Assembly (NCBI GenBank): GCA_033763435.1
Contig: JANRKN010000007.1
Span: 7,904 to 71,903 of the forward strand
Length of the DNA: 64,000 nucleotides
Direction: 5' to 3'
DNA from: JANRKN01 sp033763435
GTDB lineage: Bacteria; Planctomycetota; Phycisphaerae; Phycisphaerales; UBA1924
A program made the translations under genes and the position numbers. The notes beneath the pieces are model-generated. The model ran no database searches. It was not told the DNA's origin and saw nothing but the letters and a program-made list of their open reading frames with translations. Every line of letters starts with the position of its first letter. Position 1 is the stretch's first letter. Positions 1 through 9,091 of the stretch are shown here, one piece after another.

Positions 1-169
1 CGACGTGCCCAGCTCGCAGGCCCAGCCCCCCGGCTCGGTCGCGGTCCCCTTCAACGGCTACGGGCGCATCAATCTCCGCTCCAACCCGGACATGCTGCTG
101 CCCAACGGGCTCTCGCTGCCGCTCGAGGCGACGCCCCTGCCTGCCACCTACCGCGAGGGCCGGATGTGA
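1..169 (+). CDS. C-terminal end of an unidentified protein (partial)
   Basis: This is the last ~55 codons of a gene that enters from the left edge. The frame is open from base 2 to a TGA at 167-169. The piece is rich in Pro, Ser and Leu and has no motif I recognise. The stop shares its A with the ATG of the next gene (TGATG), so the two are very probably translationally coupled. As the next gene is a pseudopilin, this is likely another part of the same type II secretion or type IV pilus-like cluster, but that rests on position only. Confidence 0.6.
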   Translation, partial: DVPSSQAQPPGSVAVPFNGYGRINLRSNPDMLLPNGLSLPLEATPLPATYREGRM

Positions 170-804
170 TGCGCACCCACCTTCTCCATCGTCGTCTCCG
201 GCGCCCCTCGGGCTTCTCGCTGATCGAGATGCTCGTCGCGCTCGCGATCAGCGGGCTGATGCTCACGGCCGCGATGGTCGCCCTCGACTCCTCGTTCAAG
301 GGCTACAAGATCACGACCGACTCGGCCTCGACGCACGTCGTCTCGCGGCTGGTGATGACGCGCCTGAGCTCGATGATCCGCACGGGCACCGAGTTCGCCC
401 CGTTCCCCGAGGACGTCTTTGACATGGGCACCAACCCGGTCCGAGACTCGGAATGGATCGAGTTCGTGAGCCAGGAGAACGAAGCAGCCGGCACGCGGCG
501 CGTGATCCGACTCGAGTCGCGCGCGGTCACGTCCGCGGACCCCGCGATCGGGCCCCGTCAGCTTTGGTACGTGCAGATGGACTTTGTCAACGGCCAACTC
601 AACGCGCAGGTCGAGCGCCCGCTGATCACCAACCTCGAACGCGCGGCATTCACGCTCGAATACGAGCCGGGCCCGCGCCTGCGCCGCGCCACCATCGACC
701 TGACCATCCGCCCCAACGATGCCCAGGCCGCGGCGTTTCACTCGAACACCGAGGCCAACACCATCCGCCTGGTTTCCACCGTCATCCCGCGCCGGCTGGA
801 CTAA
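169..804 (+). CDS. prepilin-type cleavage/methylation domain protein (pseudopilin, PulJ/GspJ-like size)
   Basis: The 211-residue protein has a basic leader ending in Gly followed by FSLIEMLVALAISGL at about residues 16-30. This is the type III signal cut by prepilin peptidase after Gly, with the conserved Glu at +5 and a single hydrophobic helix. The rest is a soluble domain without a further motif. The length and the tight coupling to the gene before it fit a minor pseudopilin of a type II secretion-like machine, but the exact subunit cannot be told. The start could be GTG 166 or ATG 169; ATG is chosen because it shares a base with the upstream stop. The next gene is convergent, 13 bases away. 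Confidence 0.85.
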   Translation: MRTHLLHRRLRRPSGFSLIEMLVALAISGLMLTAAMVALDSSFKGYKITTDSASTHVVSRLVMTRLSSMIRTGTEFAPFPEDVFDMGTNPVRDSEWIEFVSQENEAAGTRRVIRLESRAVTSADPAIGPRQLWYVQMDFVNGQLNAQVERPLITNLERAAFTLEYEPGPRLRRATIDLTIRPNDAQAAAFHSNTEANTIRLVSTVIPRRLD

Positions 805-817
805 GCCTCGACCCGGC

Positions 818-1852
818 TCACTCGGCCTCAGCAAGCTCGCTGAGCGCGACGGGGATCTCGTCGGCAATCTCTGAGGCCAGCACGCCGGCCTGCGCACCCG
901 TGCGCTCGCACCAGCGTTCGGCGGCAATCGCGTGCGCCTGCACGCCCAGACATGCCGCTTCGAACAGGCTCAGGCTCGCGTGGTCCTCGCCCGCGCCGCC
1001 GCGACGCGCAAACTGCGCGATCAGACCGCCGATCAGGCCTGCGAGCACATCGCCCGTGCCCGCGGTCGCAAGCGCCGAGTTCCCGCGCTGACAGATCCAC
1101 GTCCGCTGCCCGTCGGTCACCACCGTCCCCGCTCCCTTGAGCACCACCAGGCACCCAAGGCGCTGCGCGAGCTGCTCCGCGGCGTTCGCGCGGCCCTTCT
1201 CGCGGATCGGATCCGCGACGATCCGCAGCTTCGCCGCGAGGCGCACGTACTCGCCCGGATGAGGCGTCAGAATCGCGCGTGCGCGGAAGTCCTTGCCCAG
1301 CTCCTCGATCTCGCTCATCACGTTCAGCGCGTCGGCATCGACGACGACCGGGACCAGGTCCTGCCCCAGCGCGCGCAGCACGATCGACTCGGGCCCGTCC
1401 CCGCGGCCGAGGCCCGGCCCCACCACCATCGCGTCGCACGCGCCCCGGCCCGTCGGGTCGGGGTACGTGATGTTGCCGGTCTGAAGGTCGATGGTCTCCG
1501 CCGCCGAGTGCGGCACAGGCTCGCCGTCAGCGCGCACGGCCAGCGACACGCCCGTCGCGCTGGGGAGCATCTGAATCGCCGCATCGACGATCGGGCCCGG
1601 CATAACCAGCCGCACGAGCCCAGCGCCCGAGCGCAGCGCGGCCCGCGCGGCAAGCACCGGCGCGCCGATCATCCGCGCCCCGCCCGCGCAGCACCCGCCC
1701 ACCACGCTCACCGTGCCGAACGTGCCCTTGTGCCCGTGCGGATCGCGCCGGGGCAGAGGCTTGAGCGCGGCATCTCCAGCCTGCGCCGCGGGCGAGCTGG
1801 GAGACGAACCCGTGATGTTCCAAATGCCTGAGCCGGGGCTGAACCACGCCAT
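818..1852 (-). CDS. nnrD: ADP/ATP-dependent (S)-NAD(P)H-hydrate dehydratase
   Basis: This 344-residue protein is the YjeF C-terminal (ribokinase-like) domain, which repairs damaged NADHX and NADPHX using a nucleotide. Family signatures are visible: KGTFGTVSVVGG near the N terminus, AARAALRSGAGLVRL, VVVDADALN, ILTPHPGEYVRL, VVLKGAGTVV and the phosphate-binding NSALATAGTGDVLAGLIGG. It has no YjeF N-terminal epimerase domain, so the epimerase would be encoded elsewhere. A GAGG element lies about 8 bases before the ATG and supports this start. It converges with the pseudopilin gene. The first ~40 residues are low complexity and variable. Confidence 0.9.
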   Translation of the reverse strand: MAWFSPGSGIWNITGSSPSSPAAQAGDAALKPLPRRDPHGHKGTFGTVSVVGGCCAGGARMIGAPVLAARAALRSGAGLVRLVMPGPIVDAAIQMLPSATGVSLAVRADGEPVPHSAAETIDLQTGNITYPDPTGRGACDAMVVGPGLGRGDGPESIVLRALGQDLVPVVVDADALNVMSEIEELGKDFRARAILTPHPGEYVRLAAKLRIVADPIREKGRANAAEQLAQRLGCLVVLKGAGTVVTDGQRTWICQRGNSALATAGTGDVLAGLIGGLIAQFARRGGAGEDHASLSLFEAACLGVQAHAIAAERWCERTGAQAGVLASEIADEIPVALSELAEAE

Positions 1853-2139
1853 GGGCGGACCTCACTCCGCCGGGCCGACCCGTTCCACGGGCAACCCGAC
1901 GCCACAGTGTCCGTCCCGCGGTTCCACGCGAGCGCCGATCACATCTTTCGGCACTTCACGTTAGGCCTCACAAACTTCGGGATCGAACGCCGTCCAACCC
2001 AGACAGGGCCTGAGGGCCCCGACCGGCGCACAGCACGTCAATTTTTTTACACACCGCCCACGAAACTACCCACGGGGTTTTGCCCTCCCCGTGTCAGCAA
2101 GGCCGACGAAGGGCGTTTCGGCGCACACAGGTGCGGAAT

Positions 2140-3747
2140 TCAGGGCGATTCCACGCGGATCTCGAGTCGGCCCAGCACGTTCACCAGCCCGGCGAGGGAG
2201 GTCATCGCCTTGCCGTCACGGAGGTCGGGCTCCTGGAGCGCGATGTGCGTTGCGTCGAAGGCGAGCGAGGCGGGCAGGGTCGCGTCAAGATCCACCCAGC
2301 GCGGACCGGCGCCCGAATCGAGAAGCGCACGGGTCCACATGTGGTAGCCGAAGACGTTCTTCGCGCCCGCAAACTCATCGGCGTACATGAGCCCGGAGAC
2401 GACGCGGGCGGGGATGCCACGGGCGCGCAGCAGCGCGCAGAGCAGCACGGCATGCTCGGTGCAGTCACCCGCGCGGGAGCGCGCAGCCTCCGACGCGGTG
2501 CCGAAGCCCGTCGCGAGGTTCTTGTCGCGCAGGTGCTCGAAGACGCGTCGGCGGAGCGCCTCGGCCAGTTCTTGCTTGCTCGGCGCGTGGACTGAGTCGG
2601 CGAGCGCGCGGACCTGTTCGTCGGTCGTGTCGCAGAAGGCCGTGGAGGCGAGATCATCGGGCGTGCTCTCGGCCTTGTCCTTCGCGGGGGCGTTCATGTC
2701 CACGGTCACGCGCACACCGCCCTCGGGCAGCTTTTCGACCCGCTGCGCGGCGCCCGTGGGCAAGGCGTCGAGCGGGTTCGACTCGCCCGGGGCGGGCTTC
2801 CTGAGCGTGAGCACGTAGACGCCTCGCGTGAGCGCGCGCGGGCGGGCGATGGGCTTGTCGGGCGTGACGAAGGTCGCGACCATCATCTCGGGGGCGCGGG
2901 CGGGGTCGATCTCGGCGGGCGCTGCGGCACCGGGGGTGAAGCTCATCAGCATCGAAAGCTCGCCGATCGACGACTCGGTGCGCAGCACGTCGCCCTCGGC
3001 GGTCAGAAACTCGCGGCTCACGAGGTTGGGCTCCACGCTTGTGCGCGATTCGCACCAGAAGCCCTCGATCGTGCGCTTGGCGTCGCCTTCGACGACCTCG
3101 AGCGTGCCGGGCTTGATGCCCGTGCGCTCGACGGTCACGGGCTCGGCGCCCACCGAGGGATCGATCGTGCGGAGCTTGATCTCGTCGGCCCCCGCGCGGA
3201 GCCTGCGCGACACATAGTCCCTCGCGGCGCGGGGCGTGAGCCAGACACCCTCGGGCCGGGGCGCGCGCGACGTCGTCGAGCGCCCCTGCTGCTCGGTCGT
3301 GATGTCGATCCCGGCGGGCGTGAAGACCATCGTCGTCCGCACGGGCCCGGCGCCCAGCTCGTTCACCGCCGTCGCCTTGCGCGCGTCGAACGTGGGCGAC
3401 TCGATGAACTCCGTGGACTGACGCAGGCGGATCACCGTCTCGCCCCGGCGGATCGTCAACGACATTTCTGAGCGCGTCCGCAGCTCATCGGGCGTGGTGG
3501 TCATCGTCTCGGTCATCGACCCGGCGGGGCTGCCCGCGAGCTGGATTGAGAACTGCCGACGCACGGTCGTCGCTTCGAAGGGTTCTGCGAGCTTCGAGGC
3601 CGGGGCGGGTGCCGGGCTCGCGGGCGGCGCGCTGGGCGCCTCGGCTTTGGGCTGCGCGTGCAGGGCGGGCGCCAGCGCGAGCAGCGCGAGAAGTACGAGC
3701 CGGTGCGCGGGGCGCAGCTTCGTCGGTGGGTCGTTGGCGGCGTGCAT
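2140..3747 (-). CDS. secreted transglutaminase-like protein
   Basis: The 535-residue protein starts with a signal peptide (hydrophobic LVLLALLALAPALHAQ) and a Pro/Ala-rich linker. Its C-terminal third is a transglutaminase-like core. The expected Cys-His-Asp triad is visible as GDCTEHA (about residue 428), the His of YHMWTR (about 468) and the Asp of VDLDATL (about 486). The family includes cysteine proteases and amidases as well as cross-linkers, so the substrate is unknown. The reading frame is open far upstream, but the ATG at 3747 is chosen because it gives the signal peptide. It is divergent from tatD, with 24 bases between the start codons, so the two promoters must overlap. Confidence 0.82.
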   Translation of the reverse strand: MHAANDPPTKLRPAHRLVLLALLALAPALHAQPKAEAPSAPPASPAPAPASKLAEPFEATTVRRQFSIQLAGSPAGSMTETMTTTPDELRTRSEMSLTIRRGETVIRLRQSTEFIESPTFDARKATAVNELGAGPVRTTMVFTPAGIDITTEQQGRSTTSRAPRPEGVWLTPRAARDYVSRRLRAGADEIKLRTIDPSVGAEPVTVERTGIKPGTLEVVEGDAKRTIEGFWCESRTSVEPNLVSREFLTAEGDVLRTESSIGELSMLMSFTPGAAAPAEIDPARAPEMMVATFVTPDKPIARPRALTRGVYVLTLRKPAPGESNPLDALPTGAAQRVEKLPEGGVRVTVDMNAPAKDKAESTPDDLASTAFCDTTDEQVRALADSVHAPSKQELAEALRRRVFEHLRDKNLATGFGTASEAARSRAGDCTEHAVLLCALLRARGIPARVVSGLMYADEFAGAKNVFGYHMWTRALLDSGAGPRWVDLDATLPASLAFDATHIALQEPDLRDGKAMTSLAGLVNVLGRLEIRVESP

Positions 3748-3771
3748 CGGGACACGATACTGTCCCGCGGC

Positions 3772-4605
3772 GTGATCGACACCCACGTGCATCTCTCTTT
3801 TCCGGATTTCACAGGCCCGGGCGCACCCGGCGTGGACGCCACGCTCGCCGAGGCCGCGGCGCACGGCGTCGACGGCGTCATCACCATCTCGACCACCGTG
3901 CCCGACGCGCTGCGCGCCCTCGAGATCGCGCGCGCTCACCCGCGCGTCTGGTGCAGCGCGGGCGTGCATCCTCTGTACAGCGACGAAGGCCCCCACGACT
4001 GGGCCGCGCTCGCGCACTTGGCGGCGCAGGACCGCTGCGTCGCCTGGGGCGAGCTGGGGCTGGACAAGCACTATGCCGAGCCCGCGCAGGCGATCCAGCT
4101 CAAGGTGCTGGAAGAGCAGCTTGCGACGATCGTGCGCGCCCGGCGCGCGGGGGTCGTCAAGCCCGTGATCCTCCACTGCCGGGAGGCGTTCGCGGACTTG
4201 ATCCCGATCCTGCGTGCCTCGGGCCTGCCCGGCGACGGGTTCATCTTTCACTGCTTCACGGGCGGGCCTGCGGAGATGCGGATGGTGCTCGACTTGGGCG
4301 CGCTCGTGAGCTTCACGGGCGTGCTGACGTACAAGAACGCGGGCGCGGTGCGCGAGGCCGCGGCGATGTGCCCGATCGATCGCGTGCAGGTCGAGACCGA
4401 TGGGCCTTTCCTGCCCCCCGAGCCCCACCGATCCGCCCGGCCCTGCAAGCCTTGGATGGCCTCGCTCACCGCGCGCACGCTCGCGCAGTGCCTGGGCGTC
4501 GACACGCCCACGCTCGAGGCGAGGCTCAACGAAACGACGGAGCGATTCTTCGGCGTGCCGGCGGGCGCGCTGGCGCAGACGAGATCCAAGGCGGTGAGGC
4601 CGTGA
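3772..4605 (+). CDS. tatD: TatD family metal-dependent hydrolase (DNase-like)
   Basis: This 277-residue TIM-barrel hydrolase carries the metal-binding pattern of the TatD family: IDTHVHL at the start, GELGLDKHY, the His of VILHCREA, FHCFTGG and ETDGPFL near the end. TatD proteins are Mg-dependent 3'-5' exonucleases or related phosphoesterases. The GTG at 3772 puts the IDTHVHL motif at the N terminus as in relatives; the frame is open further upstream, but that would overlap the divergent gene. Its stop overlaps the lgt start in a GTGA junction, so tatD and lgt form a coupled pair. Confidence 0.88.
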   Translation: MIDTHVHLSFPDFTGPGAPGVDATLAEAAAHGVDGVITISTTVPDALRALEIARAHPRVWCSAGVHPLYSDEGPHDWAALAHLAAQDRCVAWGELGLDKHYAEPAQAIQLKVLEEQLATIVRARRAGVVKPVILHCREAFADLIPILRASGLPGDGFIFHCFTGGPAEMRMVLDLGALVSFTGVLTYKNAGAVREAAAMCPIDRVQVETDGPFLPPEPHRSARPCKPWMASLTARTLAQCLGVDTPTLEARLNETTERFFGVPAGALAQTRSKAVRP

Positions 4606-5705
4606 ACGCGATGCTCGCCCAGACACTGGGGCAGTGGGTGCATGACCTTTCGCCCTTCGCGCTGCGCTTCAGCGGCGACTTCGGCATCCGCTGGTACGGG
4701 CTGAGCTATGGCCTGGGGTTTCTGGTCGGATGGATCGTGCTGCGATGGCTCGCGGCGCGCGGACGCATCGGCCTGAGCGTTGAGCGCGTGGGCGACCTGA
4801 TGATCGCCGTGATGCTCGGCGTGATCGTCGGCGGGCGCTTGGGCTATGTCTTCTTCTACCAGCCCGCGCTGCTCCTGGATTTCTCTGCGCAGTTTCCCTT
4901 CTGGGGCGTGCTGCAGCTCACGCGCGGCGGCATGGCCAGCCACGGGGGGATGATCGGCGTCGTCATCGCGGCGTGGATGATCGCCCGCGGAGCGCAGGAC
5001 GAAATGGGCCGGCGCGTCGGGCGCGTGCCCATGTGGCATGTGGGAGACTGCCTCGCCGCGGTCGCGCCCGCGGGGCTGTTCTTCGGGCGCTTGGCCAACT
5101 TCATCAACGGCGAGCTGCTCGGGCGCGTGATCGCCGCGCCGGGCGAGCAGGGACCGGCCTGGGGCGTCAAGTTCCCGCAGGAACTCATCGACGGGCACGC
5201 GCCCCGGCTCAGCGCCGAGCAGACCGCGCGGCTCGCGACCATCCTCGAACGCTTCCGCCTGCCCAGCGAGGCGTCGGTGCCGTATGCCGAGTTTTTCCGA
5301 ACGGGCGTCGCGCGCATGATCGCGTCGATCCAGAGCGGGACCGCGCAGGGCCAGAAACTCGCGGCGGAGGTCGCTCCCCTGCTCGCGACGCGTCACCCGA
5401 GCCAGCTGTACCAGGCCGCGGCTGAGGGGCTGGTGCTCGCGGCGGTGCTGTGGCTCATCTGGCGCGCGCCCCGCCTGCCGGGCGTGGTGAGCGCGTGGTT
5501 CCTGATTGTGTACGGCCTGCTTCGGATCCTGACCGAGTTTTACCGCCTGCCCGACGCGCACCTGCAGCTTCAGCGGGTGCTGGGCCTCTCGCGCGGGCAG
5601 TGGCTCAGCGCGCTGATGGTGGTGCTCGGGGGCGTGCTGCTGGCTTATGTGCTCGGGCGGGCGAGGAACCGCGAGATGCCGCGGATGGGCGGCTGGGGCG
5701 GGTAA
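4602..5705 (+). CDS. lgt: prolipoprotein diacylglyceryl transferase
   Basis: The 367-residue inner-membrane enzyme transfers diacylglycerol from phosphatidylglycerol to the lipobox Cys of prolipoproteins. The family pattern is clear: GIRWYGLSYGLGFLVGW, GGRLGYVFFY, the signature GGMASHGGMIGV, then GRLANFINGELLGR, and RHPSQLYQAAAEG before the last membrane segments. An insert of about 80 residues between the NGELLGR and RHPSQLY motifs, holding a long hydrophilic stretch, makes it longer than the ~290-residue E. coli protein. The GTG start overlaps the tatD stop; ATG 4611 is the alternative. It serves the lipoproteins seen in this window (19282 and 35886). Confidence 0.93.
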   Translation: MNAMLAQTLGQWVHDLSPFALRFSGDFGIRWYGLSYGLGFLVGWIVLRWLAARGRIGLSVERVGDLMIAVMLGVIVGGRLGYVFFYQPALLLDFSAQFPFWGVLQLTRGGMASHGGMIGVVIAAWMIARGAQDEMGRRVGRVPMWHVGDCLAAVAPAGLFFGRLANFINGELLGRVIAAPGEQGPAWGVKFPQELIDGHAPRLSAEQTARLATILERFRLPSEASVPYAEFFRTGVARMIASIQSGTAQGQKLAAEVAPLLATRHPSQLYQAAAEGLVLAAVLWLIWRAPRLPGVVSAWFLIVYGLLRILTEFYRLPDAHLQLQRVLGLSRGQWLSALMVVLGGVLLAYVLGRARNREMPRMGGWGG

Positions 5706-5715
5706 GCTCCGAGGC

Positions 5716-6744
5716 GTGAGCGCCACGAGTCTCCCAACCGCGCCGAGCCCGAGTGCGGCCATCCCGGCCACCGTTACGCTCTGCCCGCGCTGCGGCTACG
5801 ACCAATCGGGCCTGTGGGCGACCAAGGACGAATCCACGCGCGCAGCGGCGGCGCTCGGACCCGCGGACCTCGGCCGGGGCACGTGCGCTGAGTGCGGGCT
5901 TGAGTTTGAATGGCGCTCGGCGCTGTTTCCCTTCGAGCGCGAAGCGCGCGGATTCGTCGAGCACGTTGAGAAGCGCGTGTTCCTCGCCGCGTGGCGGACG
6001 ATGGCGTGGTGCCTGTGGCCCGGCGTGTTCTGGCGACGGGTGAAGGTGGAGTATCGGATCGTGCCGCGCAGATGGTGGGTGTGGCTCGCGGCGGTGCTGC
6101 TCGTGCCGTGGGTGCTGATCAGCCTCGCGATGACGGCGCAGGACGTGACGCAGATGAGCACGGGCCGGGCGTGGTGGTCGGACGCGAAGGTCTGGGAGTG
6201 GCTTCTCAACCGTTGGACCTGGCCGATCGCGACGTGGGGCGGGCCCAACACGAGTCAGGCGAGCCCGTGGTCGTGGTCGGCGTGGTGGCCGACGGTGCGC
6301 GACTGGTGGTTCATCGTTCCGCCGCTCACGGCTAATGCGACGCTGGCACTGATGATGGGCGTGCTCGACGGCTCATGGCGTGCCGCGCGGGTGCGAGACG
6401 CGCATCTGGCGCGCATCGCGGTGTTCGGCATCGGCTGGATCGGCGCGCTGGCGCTGGCCTCGGTGCCGCTGCACATGCTCGCGTGGGCGTTGGATGCGCT
6501 CACCGCGCCGGGCGTGTATCCGCGTGGCCTGCGGCTCGTGCATCTGGCATTCGGGGCGCAGGCCTGGCTCGCGTGGGCCTGCGTCGCGTGGGTGATCTGG
6601 TGGTGGGATCGCGCGCTGGTCGTCGGGCTGCAGATCGGGCTCGCGTGGCACGAGCGTGGACTCGTGGCGCTCGCCGGAGCGCTCGGGGCGATGATCGTGA
6701 TCGTGACGGACATCGACACTGAGCTGTTACACTGGGCCTTGTGA
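5716..6744 (+). CDS. zinc-ribbon multi-pass membrane protein, unknown function
   Basis: A 342-residue protein with an N-terminal zinc ribbon (LCPRCGYDQSG ... CAECG, about residues 20-70) followed by several hydrophobic Trp-rich segments. I recognise the domain order but no characterised family. It is the full-length paralogue of the next gene: both have the same ribbon, similar membrane-segment spacing and a WWWD/WWWV motif in the C-terminal third. The GTG start lies 10 bases after the lgt stop, and its own stop overlaps the next GTG (GTGA), so it probably belongs to the tatD-lgt transcript. A membrane-bound redox or assembly role is possible but not shown. Confidence 0.7.
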   Translation: MSATSLPTAPSPSAAIPATVTLCPRCGYDQSGLWATKDESTRAAAALGPADLGRGTCAECGLEFEWRSALFPFEREARGFVEHVEKRVFLAAWRTMAWCLWPGVFWRRVKVEYRIVPRRWWVWLAAVLLVPWVLISLAMTAQDVTQMSTGRAWWSDAKVWEWLLNRWTWPIATWGGPNTSQASPWSWSAWWPTVRDWWFIVPPLTANATLALMMGVLDGSWRAARVRDAHLARIAVFGIGWIGALALASVPLHMLAWALDALTAPGVYPRGLRLVHLAFGAQAWLAWACVAWVIWWWDRALVVGLQIGLAWHERGLVALAGALGAMIVIVTDIDTELLHWAL

Positions 6745-7715
6745 CCGACGCGCTCGCAAAGCCCGTGACGCCCCTCTGCCCGCGCTGCGGCTACGACCAG
6801 TCGGGCGCCGCGGCCGACTGGGCCGAGACGTGCCCGCTCGAGGGCAAGTGCCCCGAATGCGGGCATGACTTTCAGTGGGCCGACGTCTTCCGCCCCGAGC
6901 GCAACGACCGCCCGATGTTCTTCGAGCACCGCACGGGCCTGAAGCCCCTGGCCGTCACGGCGGCGCGGCTCGCGTGGCCCTTCGCGTTCTGGGCGTGGGT
7001 CACGCTGGATCACCGGGTGCGACTGAGCCGCGCGGCATGGCTCATCGCGCTGCTGCTCGTGCCCGCGCACCTGGCCGCGTCGGCGCTGGGCATCGCCCGC
7101 ACGCACCTGCTCTACGCCCAGCCCAACGCGCCCACGCAGTGGCAGCCCGGATTCCTCGACTACGTCTCCTACTTCTCGTTCCCGGTCGGCGGGCTCAGCG
7201 CGGCATGGCGCGGGCCGCGGTTCTGGGTCTGGCACAACGATGGCTGGCTCTGGTACGTCCCGGCGGCGATGACCATCTCCGTCGCGTTCCCGCTCGTGCT
7301 CGTGCTGCTGCCCTTCACGCGCGAGGCCGCGAAAGTGCGCTGGCAGCACCTGACCCGCGCGGCGCTCTAGGGCGTGCTCTGGCTCGTGCCGCTGGTGCTC
7401 TTCAGGCTCGGGCGCAATCTCATCGGGTCGTACCTCGCGTTCGAGCAGATGCTCGTTGCCCAGCGCGTGGAAGCGAGCGGGCAGGTCTGGACCTGGACCG
7501 CCCCGGCGCCGCCCATGCGCCTGGGCGATGTCGCGCCCGCGTGGGCCGGCGCGTTGCTGCTGGCCTGGATCGGGCTCTGGTGGTGGGTCGTCATCGTCCG
7601 CTCGTGGAAGCTCCGCGACGCGTGGCTGATTTATCTGACCCTGGCGCTGATCGCGCTCCTGGCCGCGCTTGTCCAGAGCCGGCTCGAAGAGGTGCTGTTC
7701 ATGCTCAGCCGGTAG
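6741..7715 (+). pseudogene. second zinc-ribbon membrane protein, split by an in-frame TAG
   Basis: The reading frame starts with GTG 6741, encodes the same CPRCGYDQSG ... CPECG ribbon as its left neighbour and runs to a TAG at 7368-7370. Immediately after it, in the same frame, the sequence continues as an open membrane-protein frame to a TAG at 7713-7715. Read through, the product would be about 324 residues, close to the 342 of the intact paralogue, and the C-terminal part matches the paralogue's last membrane helices and Trp-rich motif. One base change therefore seems to separate this from an intact gene. It may be a fresh pseudogene, a sequencing error, or two separate proteins with the second starting at GTG 7374. 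Confidence 0.72.
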
Positions 7716-7748
7716 CGTGATTCCCGCGGGCCGGGCTACGCTTACAGC

Positions 7749-9053
7749 ATGGCTGATACCGCGTTTGTTCAGGCTGGGATGAAGGTGCTGCAGTCGCGCG
7801 ACCCGGAGATCGGCGCGCTGGTCGCGAAAGAAGCGCACCGGCAGGCGACGACGTTGGAACTGATCGCGAGCGAGAACCACGCCTCCGAGGCCGTGATGGC
7901 CGCCGCGGGCTCGTGCCTGACCAACAAGTACGCCGAGGGGTATCCGGGCGCGCGGTACTACGGCGGGTGCGTGCATCACGACGAGGTCGAGCGCATCGCC
8001 CAGCAGCGCCTGTGCAAGCTCTTCGGCTATCGCTTCGCGAACGTGCAGCCCCACTCAGGCGCGCAGGCCAATCAGGCCGTGTTCCAGGCGCTCATGGAGC
8101 CGGGCGACACTTTCGCCTCGCTGCTGCTCAAGGACGGCGGGCACCTGTCGCACGGCATGAAGCTCAACTTCTCGGGCAAGTTCTTCAAGCCCGTGCACTA
8201 CCCGCTGCACTACAGCGCCGACCACCCCGAGTTTGAGCGCATCGACTACGACGCCGTCCGCGCCGTGTGCAAGGAGCACCGCCCGAAGGTGCTGATGTGC
8301 GGCTACTCGGCCTACCCGCGCGTGATCGACTTTGCCAAGTTCCGCGCGATCGCCGACGAGGTCGGCGCGCTGCTGGTCGCCGACGTTGCGCACATCTCGG
8401 GGCTGATCGCCGGCGGCGCTCACCCGCCTGTTCACCCGCACGCGCACGTGGTGACGAGCACGACGCACAAGAGCCTGCGCGGGCCGCGCGGCGGCGTGAT
8501 CCTGACCGACGACGAAGAGCTCGCCAAGAAGATCGACAAGGCCGTGTTCCCGGGCGCGCAGGGCGGGCCCCTGATGCACATCATCGCCGCCAAGGCCGTC
8601 GCGTTCGGCGAGGCCCTCACGCCCGAGTATCGCGCGTACACGGCGCAGATCGTCAAGAACGCCTCGGCGCTCGCGGCGGGGCTCATGAAGCTCGGCTACC
8701 GCATCACGACCGGCGGCACCGACAACCACCTGATGCTCGTCGATCTCCGCGCGCGCCACGCCGACCTCACCGGGCTCGATGCCTCGCGCTGGCTGGAGTC
8801 GGCGGGGATTGTCACGAACATGAACGGCATCCCGAATGACCCGAGGCCGCCGCGCGTGACCAGCGGGATCCGCCTCGGCACGCCCGCGCTCACGACCCGA
8901 GGCCTGCGCGAGGGCGACATGGCGACCGTCGCCGCGCTCATCGACCGCGTGCTCGCGGCAGGGCTCGCCGGGCCCGGCGAACTCGAGAAGACCACCAAGG
9001 CCGTCGCGGGCGATGTCGCGGCGCTCTGCGCGAAGTTCCCGCTGCCGGCGTGA
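7749..9053 (+). CDS. glyA: serine hydroxymethyltransferase
   Basis: The 434-residue PLP enzyme interconverts serine and glycine while charging tetrahydrofolate with a one-carbon unit. It shows [31 protein letters not shown], the substrate-loop [21 protein letters not shown] with the PLP lysine near residue 240, and [12 protein letters not shown] near the C terminus. The length is normal for a bacterial GlyA. It starts 33 bases after the broken zinc-ribbon gene, with no obvious strong ribosome-binding site, and converges with the manA-like gene. Confidence 0.97.
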   Translation: MADTAFVQAGMKVLQSRDPEIGALVAKEAHRQATTLELIASENHASEAVMAAAGSCLTNKYAEGYPGARYYGGCVHHDEVERIAQQRLCKLFGYRFANVQPHSGAQANQAVFQALMEPGDTFASLLLKDGGHLSHGMKLNFSGKFFKPVHYPLHYSADHPEFERIDYDAVRAVCKEHRPKVLMCGYSAYPRVIDFAKFRAIADEVGALLVADVAHISGLIAGGAHPPVHPHAHVVTSTTHKSLRGPRGGVILTDDEELAKKIDKAVFPGAQGGPLMHIIAAKAVAFGEALTPEYRAYTAQIVKNASALAAGLMKLGYRITTGGTDNHLMLVDLRARHADLTGLDASRWLESAGIVTNMNGIPNDPRPPRVTSGIRLGTPALTTRGLREGDMATVAALIDRVLAAGLAGPGELEKTTKAVAGDVAALCAKFPLPA

Positions 9054-9091
9054 GAGCCGCACGGCGGAGCATCGACTTCAGCCGTCAGCAG

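Noticed and set aside
6741..7715. Programmed TAG readthrough (pyrrolysine-like)
   Set aside because: No downstream structural signal or pyl gene is visible, and the genome region uses TAG as a normal stop (for example at 7713-7715).
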